Source: Plazaster borealis
Lineage: Eukaryota > Echinodermata > Asteroidea > Forcipulatida > Labidiasteridae
NCBI GenBank assembly: GCA_021014325.1
Contig: CM037461.1
Span: 1,699,501 to 1,763,500 of the forward strand
Direction of reading: 5' to 3'
DNA length: 64,000 bases
The position numbers were made by a program, and so were the translations under genes. The stretch's first letter is position 1. Each line of letters opens with the position of its first letter. Below the pieces are notes generated by a model. The model had not been told where the DNA came from and searched no databases. It saw only the letters and a list, made by a program, of their open reading frames with translations. This document shows positions 13,101 through 22,375 of this stretch, piece after piece.

Positions 13101-16100
13101 TATATATATATATTTTATTTTTATTTTTTTCCCCTAAAAGTGCCAGAAAAATGCAAAAGAGGTTAATTAGATTTAATAAACAAATAAGTTACACTTTTTT
13201 TTTGCTAAACCACTCATGCCTAGACCCTCTGATGGTGTTGGGCTTGAACAGAAATGTAAATAGCTTCATTAACCAAGGCTAATTAAGATTTCCCTGGGAA
13301 CTGTAAACTACAGTAAGGCTACTGCGCTTTGATAAACCTTTTTTCGGTTGCATGGAAGGGTTTTAAGTTGTAACATTTCTCCCAATGATGTGTACATTGT
13401 AAAAATCGAGTGTGTCGTTCAGAAGTTATGATTTTTTTCAAATGCTCAATTGCACCTTCCGGTTTGAAGCGGAATTTAAGGTCAAACGAGGTCACACTTT
13501 GTGTAGCGCGTGTTAAGGTTATTAAAACCTTTCAGATGATGTATGGATTGTAAATATCGAATGTGTGGTTCAGGAGTTATGACATTTTCAAAAATTGAAT
13601 TTTTTGCTCATTTTTTCTTTGTATATTGCACAGTCACGCCAAATGTATTCGTACATGTAGCTGTACAGTACGTACATTAGTCTTCAACTTGAGCGTCATG
13701 GAACCAATACTATACACAATGTAAACTCACTACACGTGCTACTGGTTTAGCTTGTGCGCAGGGCCTACATGTGCTAATACACTGTCGTGCCGTCGTGCAT
13801 TATCAACGTGAGTCACGTCAAGAGACACGTGCGCTTTAACCAACGTTGGCTTTAACGTCCGGTTTTGACAAGATGTATAAGTCAAAATGTTGTCATTTGT
13901 GTGCAAAAGTTTGAGCAGGCTCAATCATCTATCACCTGATGCAAACAAATTAATAAAGAAATGCGTGGTTTTTGAGATACGAATTTTGTGAAACTTTCAA
14001 CTTCCGGTTTGAACCGGAAGTCAAGGTCAAATGGGGTCATGCTTTTTGTAGAGTTTGTTGAACTCTTAACGACCTATCCGATGATGTATAGATTGTAAAA
14101 TTCCAACATGTGGTTCATGATGATCTTTTTACAGATATTAAACTTTGACTCATTGTAATTCAATACCCGATGACGTCATCATGACATCATCAAGTTTGTG
14201 TTATCTTAATATTGAGGTCCAATTATCTGATGAGTTTCAATGTTCAATTCAATTTCATTCTTGAGTTATACCCCGAAATTGATTTTCTTTAAGAAAAACA
14301 AACAAGGGCAAACTTTGACCTTCCGGTATGACCGGAAGAAAAGGTCATACGATTTTTGCGTTAACTTTTGAAATGTTGCCCTAGTCTTGATCTATCCGAC
14401 GCCCTATTATAAACATCACAGCTTTCAAATTCAAGGAGATACAGTAAATAGCAAATGGTAATTTTTCAACGTTAAAACCCTTGTCATTCGACACCTGATG
14501 ACGTCATCATGACGTCATCAAAACTGTGCCGTCATCATAATAGGGTTCAATTGTCTGATGAGATCAAGGTTCAATTTAATTTCAATCTTGAGTTATGCTC
14601 TAGAGAAGAGTTCCAGGGAAGAAGAAGAAGAAGACGAAGAAGACGAAGAAGATGGAGAAGTATAAACAAAACCCAAAAACAAGAACAAAAACAAAGAGGT
14701 GTTCGTGCTTGTATTGCACGAACACCTAATAAACAATACATAGTAACCTACTTGTCATGTTTGTACAACTATTACAAGAGGAAAGCCCAAAGCGTAACTC
14801 AGGCAATGGATTCTTCCAACACATTTCATAATAACATTGACAAAGGCTGCACACCGCACACAGGCAGCAAGCGTACCAGGTGCGAATGGACGGGAAAACC
14901 TATTATCTTTTGTCAGGTGGCCCTAACATTTTGGGTGGGATAATTTTTGTAGAGCATGCAATGACTGTGTGTGTATGTGCATATAGATAGTTTTATGGTG
15001 GTATAAAGGAATCATCAAAACAACCGGGGTACCATTATCTTGCCGAATTTCGCTGGTACAGTATTTGTTGGTAGAAGTGCCAACTTACTGATCTATAAGC
15101 GGGAGAACCGAGGCGGGACAAGGACCAATCCATTTAAGTCACAGCTCCATAGATGACTAATTTGTGAAATATCTTTAGATCAGGCAAAAATGTTCAAAAC
15201 TCTAAATTGTGACTAAATTAATCGTCTTAGTCGAAACAAAATCTTAGTCAGGGGTTAAAGCGCTGAATATTAATGACTAGTCACTGCAAAATAAAATTCA
15301 GTCCAGCATAAACTGTCTTAGTCAAAAACTCGGGACAAGGCAAACTTAGTCAATTTGACCGATTTATAAGCATGGATGACGAATTATTTTCTGCAGTGGC
15401 ATGTTATGCAAATTTTGACCCCTCCGCTAATTATATTAAAATAGACTTAAAGCAAATGTCCAACATTGGTAACTGTCAAAGACCAGTATCCACACTTGAT
15501 GTGACCCAAAATTTACATGAAATAACAAATTTGTGAAAGTTTAAGCTAAATCGGTCTTCGGAGTCATGAGAAAACAGTGAAAAAAACCACTTTATATTGT
15601 CACTGTTTTCAAACATCGGATTTTATCACCAGTGATAAAGACTAAATAATTGTTTTACTTATTTCCTAAAAACAATAGCATTTCAAGCAAAACTATTTCA
15701 GGGGAAGTTTTCCACCTGTGAGCATTTCTGTGAGCATTTATATTTTCAACCTTACCTATGTTGTACACACCCTTTAAGGGGGAACATCTTTGAGATGCAT
15801 TGAAGTAAAAGAAATTATGTTGCAATTAGTGGTGGCTTGAGCCAAATTAGGCTAGATTGATCAGAATCGCAAAAGTATGGCTAATATATTAAATATTGTT
15901 CATTCAGATTGGATCAAAACATAAATAAAAGAGATCCTTGTCGACTCTGTTCTTAAGAAATTACTGGGCCGTAATTAGTATTACTTTCAAAGATAAATGA
16001 AAACCTGCAATACAGTTGGCCGTCTATATGGATTAATTCATTTTAGATACAATTTTGATCATGGCCTAAGACTTTCCACTTACCAGGAATTTCCTCGGTG

Positions 16101-16405
16101 CTATTACTTAACCAGACTTGTCTCGGAAAATTGTCCGAGGACAGACTGGCAAATATCTTGTTAATGTACTCCATGATGAATGTGAGTTCCTCAAGGGTCG
16201 TGACTGTGGCCAGTTCGGCAACATGTCCAGTGTGGCTGAACTGCTTACAGAACATCTCAGCTTCATCGTAGGAGAGGTCCTCAGGGAAATAGCGGTAGCA
16301 ATATTTTCCATTCTCCATCCATTCGAACGTGCACGGTGAGCAGGATTGACTCAAACCACATACTACTGATACTACAGCTACGGTTAAGAGGAACCAACTA
16401 CCCAT
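1024..16405 (-). CDS. Secreted C-type lectin / LamG / Ig protein, copy 1 (whole five-exon gene)
   Basis: Join 16405-16084, 3571-2846, 2347-2060, 1501-1454, 1154-1024 on the minus strand (322+726+288+48+131 nt, 504 residues plus TAA). Every junction has AG/GT ends, and every intron is phase 1. Layout: signal peptide about 1-20; first half of a C-type lectin domain about 22-107; LamG about 108-349; Ig-like about 350-445; 16-residue linker; C-terminal segment ending YPFICKIPDKIH, the classic end of a C-type lectin fold. There is no transmembrane segment after the signal peptide, so the protein is probably secreted. The same five exons, open and in the same order, recur at 36346-22376 as a tandem duplicate. 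The role is likely carbohydrate or microbe recognition, by inference from the domains. The canonical lectin middle (WND and the second loop cysteine pair) is not seen, so calcium-dependent sugar binding is doubtful. Further phase-1 exons could hide in the 12.5-kb first intron. Confidence 0.8.
1454..1501 (-). CDS. Copy 1 exon 4: 16-residue linker exon
   Basis: A 48-nt exon bounded by TCAATACAG|GCC and CTG|GTAAGTGTC. In the frame imposed by exon 3 it reads HGTTFSMSDQGLGPTG. The copy 2 counterpart is open in this frame only (another frame carries TAG there), which supports both the exon and its phase. It was recognised by splice sites, paralogue conservation and frame, not by homology to a known domain. 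Confidence 0.7.
1502..2059. other. Intron 3 of copy 1
   Basis: No coding exon seen. It contains the tract GTAGATTTCGGAATTCGGGA, near-repeated within itself, and a palindromic GTTTCGACTAGC...CTAGTC motif at about 1,934-1,970. The same tract recurs in copy 2 and again at 32,937-33,165. Confidence 0.55.
2060..2347 (-). CDS. Copy 1 exon 3: Ig-like domain
   Basis: A 288-nt exon, phase 1 at both ends. It reads WDLRVRRLVMKSDLEFECTA onward, with the Ig signature Cys (FEC), Trp (ITWSLY) and a second Cys (MAIACTALAGSNN). NVST and NNAS are glycosylation sequons. The acceptor is TTTTTTCAG|AGTGG and the donor is AAAG|GTAAGTAT. Of 96 residues, 8 differ from copy 2 by hand count, far fewer than in the LamG exon. 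Confidence 0.82.
2570..2690 (+). mobile_element. tRNA-derived SINE (partial)
   Basis: AATCTCGGTGGTCTAGTTGG resembles a pol III box A region. GGTCGTGAGTACAC is a decayed box B, followed by a tail CATCGGTGTACGGGTAAAAC that recurs at 17,74x-17,78x. The paralogous intron at 24,840 goes straight to the shared GACTGTTCCACGACCAAC, so the element is absent from copy 2. Confidence 0.6.
2846..3571 (-). CDS. Copy 1 exon 2: LamG (laminin-G-like) domain
   Basis: A single 726-nt exon, phase 1 at both ends, codes an entire concanavalin-A-like LamG fold. Visible marks are MTWSLWLNI, ISSGGQ, KWFHLTLSFD, DDALELFVDGVFIAS, LYLGMSNQC and the closing strand YSQLTVFAGILTKQQI. The acceptor is TTTGCAG|ATGTTG and the donor is CGCG|GTGAGTAA. 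The first codon (Asp) is completed by the G left over from exon 1. The family role is ligand or glycan binding. This is the exon that differs most from its paralogue at 25742-25017: about 45 of 242 residues by hand count. Confidence 0.85.
3572..4779. other. Start of intron 1 of copy 1: no exon
   Basis: AT-rich intron. The first 800 bases match copy 2. A decayed TTAA-type MITE occupies about 4,050-4,354 (AACATTGGTAATTGTCAAAG to CACCCTTTAA). After about 4,400 the sequence is unrelated to copy 2, and it leads into the truncated gypsy element. Confidence 0.5.
4780..5974 (-). pseudogene. Reverse transcriptase and start of RNase H, gypsy element
   Basis: FSTLDLASGYWQVEV (palm), MPFGLCNAPSTFERL, LYLDDVIVVGK (catalytic DD), KCKLLRRKVEFLGHVV and FLGLASYYRRFI define a Ty3-type RT. 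It is split over the frames 5974-5297 and 5342-4875. Another frame then gives LDADASGFAIG and a stop. The element is broken by frameshifts and truncated within RNase H. Confidence 0.82.
5887..6891 (-). pseudogene. Aspartic protease region of gypsy element, frameshifted
   Basis: STYLIDTGTTESFVS carries the retropepsin active-site DTG in the frame 6891-6511. The frame 6432-5887 continues with NAILGLDFLRKH, the usual flap-to-second-strand motif. A stop and a frame change separate them near 6,500. Confidence 0.7.
6904..7427 (-). pseudogene. gag-like region of gypsy element, frameshifted
   Basis: Two overlapping frames (7427-7110 and 7197-6904) make one gag-like capsid region. The second includes KWSKLEMADYFLVAL and ALERRFGSERQQ followed by a basic stretch, as in gypsy capsid regions. 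No CCHC knuckle is evident. A frame change lies near 7,200. Confidence 0.6.
7471..7888 (-). repeat. 5' LTR of the gypsy element
   Basis: On the minus strand it starts TGTAACGAACACAAACTG and ends GATCACGCTACA. Short inverted ends TGTA.CG / CG.TACA bound 418 bp, followed by ATTGGTGGCAGCGGTGGG. The partner LTR is not in the window, so a target-site duplication cannot be shown. Confidence 0.72.
7889..8905 (+). pseudogene. LINE (non-LTR) reverse transcriptase relic, copy 1
   Basis: QAGFRPGRS, LTFIDLSSAYDTIWLHGLL and GLPKGSVWAPKLFNL are RT motifs of a CR1/jockey-like non-LTR element, spread over several frames with stops. Homology with 27,490-28,275 covers the whole tract, so this LINE was in the ancestral unit before duplication. 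Coding similarity stops near 8,790, before the catalytic YADD. Confidence 0.75.
8906..9272. other. No gene seen
   Basis: AT-rich. A block at about 9,095-9,230 (CGCATGCGCAAAGCTTTTGA, GGGATGGGATGGGAAACAAC) is shared with 32,600-32,730 in the other unit. Confidence 0.5.
9273..9658. mobile_element. TTAA-flanked MITE
   Basis: TTAAAGGCAGTGGACACTAT at one end and GTACACTGTCTTTAA at the other, with TTAA on both sides. Subterminal ATTGGTAATTAC / GACAATTACCAAA also pair. An internal perfect hairpin, GATTTCGAGACCTCAAGTTT with its complement, sits at about 9,438-9,480. Relatives lie at 22,552, 47,342, 56,264 and 60,268. Confidence 0.85.
9659..10329. other. No gene seen
   Basis: Only short, unsupported reading frames. 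No splice-bounded exon or recognised repeat. Confidence 0.4.
10330..11485. repeat. CTTCCGGTTT..ACCGGAAG-rich interspersed repeat, first block
   Basis: Tandem-like recurrence of a module: AACTTCCGGTTTGAAC, then AAGTCAGGTCAAATGGGGTC, then GATTGTAAAAACCCA and GTTCAGGAGTTATGA. The end at about 11,444-11,485 holds the hairpin AGGTGTTCGTGC..GCACGAATGCCT. A block at 10,515-10,720 is shared with 32,740-32,930. Confidence 0.6.
11486..13379. other. No gene seen
   Basis: Unassigned intronic DNA. Short frames lack supporting motifs. There is a TA microsatellite near 13,100. No recognised element. Confidence 0.4.
13380..14735. repeat. CTTCCGGTTT..ACCGGAAG-rich interspersed repeat, second block
   Basis: Same module as 10,330-11,485 in several diverged copies (13,430; 13,995; 14,320). 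Two copies of CCTGATGACGTCATCATGAC follow, at 14,168 and 14,501. It ends with a GAA-rich run and the hairpin AGGTGTTCGTGC..GCACGAACACCT at 14,696-14,729. The hairpin matches the end of the first block, so the two blocks are likely copies of one element. Confidence 0.6.
15447..15777. mobile_element. TTAA-flanked MITE, related subfamily
   Basis: TTAAAGCAAATGTCCAACAT to GTTGTACACACCCTTTAA, with internal GTCAAAGACCAGTATCCACA. The orthologous copy in unit 2 (about 35,120-35,762) has been split by a SINE. Confidence 0.7.
16084..16405 (-). CDS. Copy 1 exon 1: signal peptide and N-terminal half of C-type lectin domain
   Basis: The start is ATG at 16405-16403 (MGSWFLLTVAVVSVVCGLSQ), giving a hydrophobic signal peptide with likely cleavage near residue 20. 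The next ATG upstream is out of frame, which favours this start. The lectin half shows Cys22, Cys25, Cys36 and Cys53, the YDEAEMFC helix motif (aligned with the AExxC of lectins), VAELATVTTLEELTFI, and VWLSNST near the end, the last being an N-glycosylation sequon. The donor is CTG|GTAAGTGG at 16084/16083, leaving phase 1. Reading through the donor gives PGKWKV and then a stop, so splicing is required. Confidence 0.85.
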
Positions 16406-17479
16406 TTCACTTGATGTTTGCGATCAAAAAGTGTCGTCATTGGCGATTTGCACTCAGTTTATGAAAACTATGTTTCGATTATACCAACTACCCTATCAGT
16501 TGTCTTCATCACACGATCTATAGCCATAGACTGTCAGAGTTTAGCTTGACTGTTCTGAATTTTTAAGAAAAATCCTATGACATTGCAAAAGGGGAGGAGC
16601 TTTCGTTTGCACAGTAAAGAGGATCACCCACCAGTGGGAGAACGATTTGTGTGGGAAAGTTTCTACCCGCTGAAACCAACGACTTTAACAAAAGGGATCC
16701 GTGCAGCGCATTAACTAGGGTGCACCATTTTTTTTCTGGGGGGGGGCACTACTGGCCAAGTTTCTGTTTGCCTTAAAAACAAATAAAGCCCCTTTTCAGC
16801 GCCTTTTTGATGTAATTTATTTTTTGTTGTAAGATAATAATTTGGCGTGAGTGTAAAAACAAATACAGAGTCTCTAGGTAAATGGCAAAAATAGTTTTAA
16901 ATACATCGAAACTATATATCACATTAACACTCTGGAAATGTTCTTGTCCTGTGCCGGGTTAACGGGTATCCGGGTACCCGAAAACAGACATTAATAACCG
17001 GTTCCAATTATTGGTTCTATTACCCGTTACATTACCCGAAGCTTGAGGTGAACATTTCACAATTGTATTTGACTTGAATTTGGTTAAAAATTTGGTTAAA
17101 CAAAATTCACAAACATTCAAGATGTATAATAATAATAAATAAAGTGAAGCAACGAGCATGAGTTTGTCATGTTTGTTGACGCAATTTCGACTTCAAAATT
17201 TGGCTCAAACCACGGACATAATAATAAATAATAATAATAATAAGACTTGTAATGCGCACATATCCACCCTGCTGGGTGTTCAAGGCGCAGAATTGGACAT
17301 CAATTGGTGTCCCCCGTACCACCCCCTCCCCCACCCCCTTCCCCTAGTTACGCCACTGGATCCATGTGTCCTCGCTTCGCTTTTGTTGGTATAAACGTTC
17401 AAAATAATGGAGACAAAAAAAAGAGAAAGTCTCGCCTAGCCGGGTCAACTTGTGTTTGCTTTGAAGATAACATCCATAG
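16406..17479. other. 5' flank of copy 1 gene: no further exon identified
   Basis: The first 200 bases upstream of the ATG are well conserved with copy 2 (to about 36,560), including GCGATTTGCACTCAGTTTAT. This fits a 5' UTR and proximal promoter, but I saw no convincing TATA box. Beyond 16,600 the copies diverge. Confidence 0.4.
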
Positions 17480-17795
17480 GTGTTTTTAATAGATGTTAAA
17501 TTTGCATCGGGGATAAAGATTTTTATATTTGGTTTTACCCGTACACCGATGTATGTAGAGCACTGTATACTCAGTACTTTCCCGAGTCCATTGAAAACCC
17601 CCCCAAAACGGGCAATCTCGGTGGACTAGTTGGTAAGACATCTGCTCTAGAATGGCAAAGGTCGTGGGTTCGAATGCCGCCCGAGTATTAGGCCTGTATT
17701 TTTTTTTCTTCACAGGACTCGGGAAGGAACCGAGTATACAGTGCTTTACAGTCATCGGTGTACGGGTAAAATCAAATATAATATTCATAGGTAGT
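17480..17795 (+). mobile_element. tRNA-derived SINE with an inverted second tail
   Basis: Box A-like GGTGGACTAGTTGGTAAGAC and box B GGTCGTGGGTTCGAATGCC lie 17,622-17,678, with a tail to CATCGGTGTACGGGTAAAAT. A reverse copy of that tail (GGTTTTACCCGTACACCGAT) lies at 17,530-17,549, so two tails face each other. Copy 2 near 37,710-37,740 lacks the whole insertion. Confidence 0.72.
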
Positions 17796-20002
17796 GACTT
17801 TAAAAAGGTTCAGTGCATCAGGGCATGCCATTTGCATTATTCATTGTATATCGTCATCTATGTACACCAAATTGTTAACACAAATAGGCCATATTTATCG
17901 GCCTTTAAGCACGTTCAACCTTTAACCTCCGGGATGTCTTATGATTAATTTTGTATGAGTTACTTCAGTAATTGTGTACAACCTGAAGCGACCCAGAGAG
18001 AGTGCACCCTTTTTATTGACTAATTCAGAAATCCTTGTACACACAGTTATCGTTATTAGTCTTTTGTCAAACTAATAACTAGAACCACTGAACCATGGAC
18101 AGATCAATTTCAACAAAAGCTACTGGCATGGTTATTATTTGACATTTCGGAAATAAGTTGCCGATAGTCATGTGCTGATAACCAAGGTCCTGCATTACAG
18201 GTAATATTGTAAGCAATAAATCAACAGACACCATGATTGTGTTTTCAATACCATTTATTGTACTCAAAAATGCATCTCAGTGTTTTGACATTTATTTTAC
18301 ATTCTGTGGAAATGTTTCATCTACTGTACAGTGCCTAATTAGATTTAAGCATTGTGCATTTTGTACTAGCTATGAGCTTGAATACTGGTGTTTGCATTAT
18401 ACAAAATAAAGTGTATACGTAGATTCAGTAGTGTCATACCGTAAAAAGAGAATAAATTGCTGCCCCCCGTTTTTTTTTTTTGGGGGGGGTGGGGTAGGCG
18501 GGGAAAATAAATATTTTGAGGGGCTTTGTATTTCGTCGCGCGTACCAAGAACCGACCTAACTCGTACACAGTATAAAAAAAACGTGTTTGGAGAAAATCA
18601 CGAATAAAGTTGCAATATTTTTCAAACTGCTGTTTCGGGGCCTGCTAACTATTTGTATATAATTTTTTTAAACAAAAATAAAGCCGACCACTTTATTAGT
18701 ACAAAACTGTCAATTTCATTTAATCCCTGCAACTATTTTACTTAGTACCGAAACAGATAGGTCACCTTGTGAAAATGAAAATCCGAGTTTTCCCCGCAGA
18801 GCGCCGTGTACACACCAATGCATGATAGATACCTATCTAGTTAGGTCACTTTGTGAACATTTTATACGCTTTGAGTTAGGTCACGTCGTGGTACGAAAAT
18901 TTTACACGCGCACCCGAACTGCGCGCGCTGTAGCGCATAGTACATCATTGGTAAAGTGGCGTATCTACAATCCCGGCCATATCTCGTTGGGCCCCCCTGC
19001 CCCCTTTCAATGTTGGTTCCAATTGCCGACTGTGTTCTGAGTTACAGTCAACATTGAGCGATGGGCGGGGGCGGGGGACAAATGTTTTGAATGTGAATGG
19101 GAAGTGCACAGGGAATTATTGTATGTAACGTCAGGAAAGGGTGGCCCAAGCATTTTGGCCGGGATTGTAGATAGGTCACTTTGTGAAAAGACAAAACGGC
19201 AAATCTAATGATACGTCGTTTTTAGTTATTAGTGTAATTACAAAACTACTACGTATTTAGTTCTGAAACTTGCTGAAAATGTTAACAGTAATGAGTATAA
19301 ATTTTTAATAATTTGTAAAAAAAAATATTTGCAAAAGAGTGTGATTTTTTTCAGTTAGGTCGGTTCGTGGTACGAGCGACGATTTTACCAATTAGTTACA
19401 TTGATCAGTTGTTGAACTGTTACCTTCGCTCCGGTTCAGAATTAACCCGGATCTGCGTCCAGTAGGGTTTGACCTAATTCTGGGTCACTATGATTCTGAA
19501 TATGTGTGTAGATGAACCAGAAATGGCTCAAACTGACGCAGAGTCCGAGTTATAATCACATTTTCTAATAACCACTTTCCGGGTCAGCTTGACCCTGAAA
19601 TGGTCATGCCCCCAGGGACGCTGAACTCGGGTCTGTTCTGACCCGGGAATGTATGCACAACCTATAATTGCAGCACCCACTTACTGGAAATACCGCAAAT
19701 TCCGTCTGCACGCGCGTTTCCTACTATTCATTATTGTTCGGTTGTAACGTTGACAGACTGTTCTGAACAAAAGTATTGCTTTGGCCAACTATAGGATTTT
19801 AAAATGTATAATCAACATTTATAATTTGTTCCCCAATGTTTGTTTCAATTCTATATAGTTGTAGATCTATACCATAAAACTAACCGGTAACAATTTCATT
19901 TCAAAATGTGGTAGTTTTTTGAGATATTTCCGAAAATCTGGAGCGTTTATGTCCAGATTATACCAAACGTATACAGACCCTTTAAAGCTATCCTGGTTAA
20001 TA
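17796..20002. other. No gene seen; conserved between the two units
   Basis: Matches 37,735-39,557 with small indels, but I found no splice-bounded reading frame. It includes the GGGTCAGAATTAACCCGGAT repeat at about 19,435-19,655 (copy 2: 38,540-38,760). Confidence 0.5.
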
Positions 20003-20545
20003 GACTGTGCAAGTCTCGCGCATATTTGAACGTCCGGGACCATTGTGGAGTTTTAGTTTGGCGGAATATAGTTTTGTCAGGTATTTTAGTTTAACGTAGT
20101 TTATGGCTATGGAATTTGTATAATGTTGATGGGAATGCAATACTAAGTGATTAACAATATGAAAGTAAAATCAATTCAACAAAATAACGAAGAAAACCTG
20201 AGAATAAGACTTGACCTCCGTTTCTGTTAACTTGTAAAAAATTAAAAATGTTGCCCAACTGACGGTCATGTTCTCATTAAACCTACGCACACATTCGGGC
20301 GTGACTGGCAAATGTGGTTTCAAACAATAAGCATCCTCGACACATTTGTAATTCTGTTTCAATGTTAATTTAAACAAATTATTTGTCAAAAACAAATATA
20401 TAGCAACTTGCTATGGGTATTTTTATTTTTATGATTTTTGTACAAATATAATTTAAAAAGAATATCTGATTTCATAGAAAAATGTAGTCTTCTTTCGAGT
20501 TATTTTTCTTTTGTTTTTGATAATGTGCGAGACATGCAGCGTCTA
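20003..20545. mobile_element. GACTGTGCAAGTCTCGCGC-ended MITE
   Basis: Starts GACTGTGCAAGTCTCGCGCA and ends with the inverted relative GCGAGACATGCAGCGTC. The orthologous copy is at 39,558-40,077. A reverse-oriented relative with matching interior is at 60,981-61,566. Confidence 0.75.
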
Positions 20546-20764
20546 TAGTCCTAGATGAATCCTACATGCTAACCGAGTACAGCCTTTTGTCAAGGCCTTC
20601 GTGGATTATAGACAAAACTGTGTTGCCGCCAGGCGTTAATAAGGGGACACCATTTGCGCGCTAGAACGGTTTACGTGTTTGTTGTTGAATTATTCACGTT
20701 TCAAATATAAATCATTCATACTGTCTATGCAATTTGGGTTAACCATTCACTATACATAATTAGT

Positions 20765-21256
20765 TTGAAGGGTCTGTATACGTTTGGTATTGACTCTGAA
20801 CATTAATGGCAATAAAAACTTACTTGGTAAGAAGTACCACAGCTTTGGATTTGTATAATGCATTTTGAGAAACTTTTCACTTCGAATTACTGCGGTTATG
20901 GAAAAAGATATCACTTTTTATCCCCACAATTGAATCCGAGAAGCGTTACTGCAGTAACGTTTCTCAGATTGTGTTTTCCAATTGCAAATTATTTTTCCTG
21001 CGTGGTCATAACCGCTCCAGATTGTCGGCAATATCTCAAAAGCGCTACCATCTTTTGAAATGAAATTTTCATAGGTTAGTTTAACATATAATAATAGATT
21101 GAAAAAGAAGAAGAAGAAGAGGTGTTCCGAGTTTCTCAAAATGCATTAAACTTATCCAAAGCTGCTGTACTTCTTACCAAGTAAGTTTTTATTGCTTCGC
21201 TCCGAACACCTAACAAACAGTGGGTTCCAATTACCAAACGTGCACAATGCCTTTAA
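20765..21256. mobile_element. TTAA-type MITE, GGGTCTGTATACGTTTGG subfamily
   Basis: Orthologous to 40,321-40,726, where both ends still carry TTAA. It contains an inner inverted repeat, AACTTACTTGGTAAGAAGTA with TACTTCTTACCAAGTAAGTT. An extra GAAGAAGAAGAGGTGTTC tract is present only in copy 1 near 21,105-21,126. Confidence 0.7.
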
Positions 21257-21835
21257 TGTATGCTGATCCATCGCTTATAAATGGTTTTGAACCGGAGAGT
21301 CTGGTTAAGAAACTGTACAGGCTTGATTAGTATGTGTCGAGTTGTCCGTTTGTCTCAATGTCCTTACAGGGGGTGGTCCGCTCTGTAATGAACGTCGACT
21401 CGACTAATTTCTCATCATGCTATAAACAATTGGGTCTGTAGCGCAATGTTTGCAGGTATGCCTAATTATTGTTAATAATTCTTATTTAATTTATTCAACA
21501 TAGTTTGTTTTTTGTATTTATTTATTTTTTAAATAATTGTTATCTGCAACTATTTTTGCAGTATCCAAAATAAGTAATCCGCATATTGCTCACATTTTTC
21601 TCCTGGTCAAAACCCCCCCCCCCAAAACAATCCTTTTTCGATTGTTAATTAAAGGTAGGGTCATCGTTTGGTTTTTGTCTACATAGTGCTGATCTATAGG
21701 CTACATTGTCATGACAGATACATTCAAATTCACCTGTGAAAGTTTAATTTGAATACAGTGCCTACTTGTTGAGAGAACAGGGGGAAAATAAACCTGCCAC
21801 AGTATTTTCATTAAGAACGTCCAGACAATCCACGT

Positions 21836-22000
21836 GGTTATGCTACTTGGTGTAACTACGAAACTATTGGTTCGCTGGTTGTGCTAGTTGGTGTAACTAC
21901 GAACTATTGGTTCGCTGGTTATGCTAGTTGGTGTAACTACGAACTATTGGTTCGCTAGTTATGCTAGTTGGTGTAACTACGAAACTATTGGTTGGCTGGT
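21836..22000. repeat. Minisatellite, about 40-bp period, four copies
   Basis: Unit TTATGCTAGTTGGTGTAACT plus ACGAACTATTGGTTCGCTGG. It sits about 120 bases before the start of the second unit. The matching array at the end of unit 2 is about four times longer. Confidence 0.88.
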
Positions 22001-22375
22001 TTTTTTGTGTGTTTTTTTTATGTACAGGAAAAGCTTGGCCTGTAATTGAGTAGTTGGCTCCAAAAAGTCAAATTGACGATGTAATAGCCTTTAAAAAACT
22101 TCCCAAGCTCATATAAATTTGAAACGTTTGGGGATATTCGGCCATGAAATGGTCTATAGATAGAGCTCCACTAACCCATCTTGTGCTGTCGGCTGCTTTC
22201 TAATATTTTGGTTACAACCGGGAATGGGTCAACCCTGACACCCGGAATCCGGGTCAATTCTGACCCAGGAGTTTTAGATCGCGTACTTGTGTTCTCGTAC
22301 GTACTGCCCGTTAATGCCTATCAGACGGATGTACCCAAACCTCAGGTCACAAAACTCAACAAACTGGGTCGATAT

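Larger units (their letters stand above)
14740..22020. repeat. Duplicated unit, 5' gene part, copy 1 (matches 33,210-41,935)
   Basis: Long collinear match including ACTCAGGCAATGGATT, exon 1, the 18,000-18,400 tract, paired MITEs and the terminal minisatellite. Insertions that differ between the copies are listed separately. Confidence 0.85.

Noticed and set aside
14509..14943. 144-residue frame with an arginine/glutamate run
   Set aside because: The run comes from a GAA microsatellite at the end of the ACCGGAAG repeat; no domain, splice or paralogue support.
16084..16405. Exon 1 as a stand-alone short lectin reading through the donor (PGKWKV...)
   Set aside because: The donor CTG|GTAAGTGG is strong and conserved in both copies; read-through ends without the terminal lectin cysteine.
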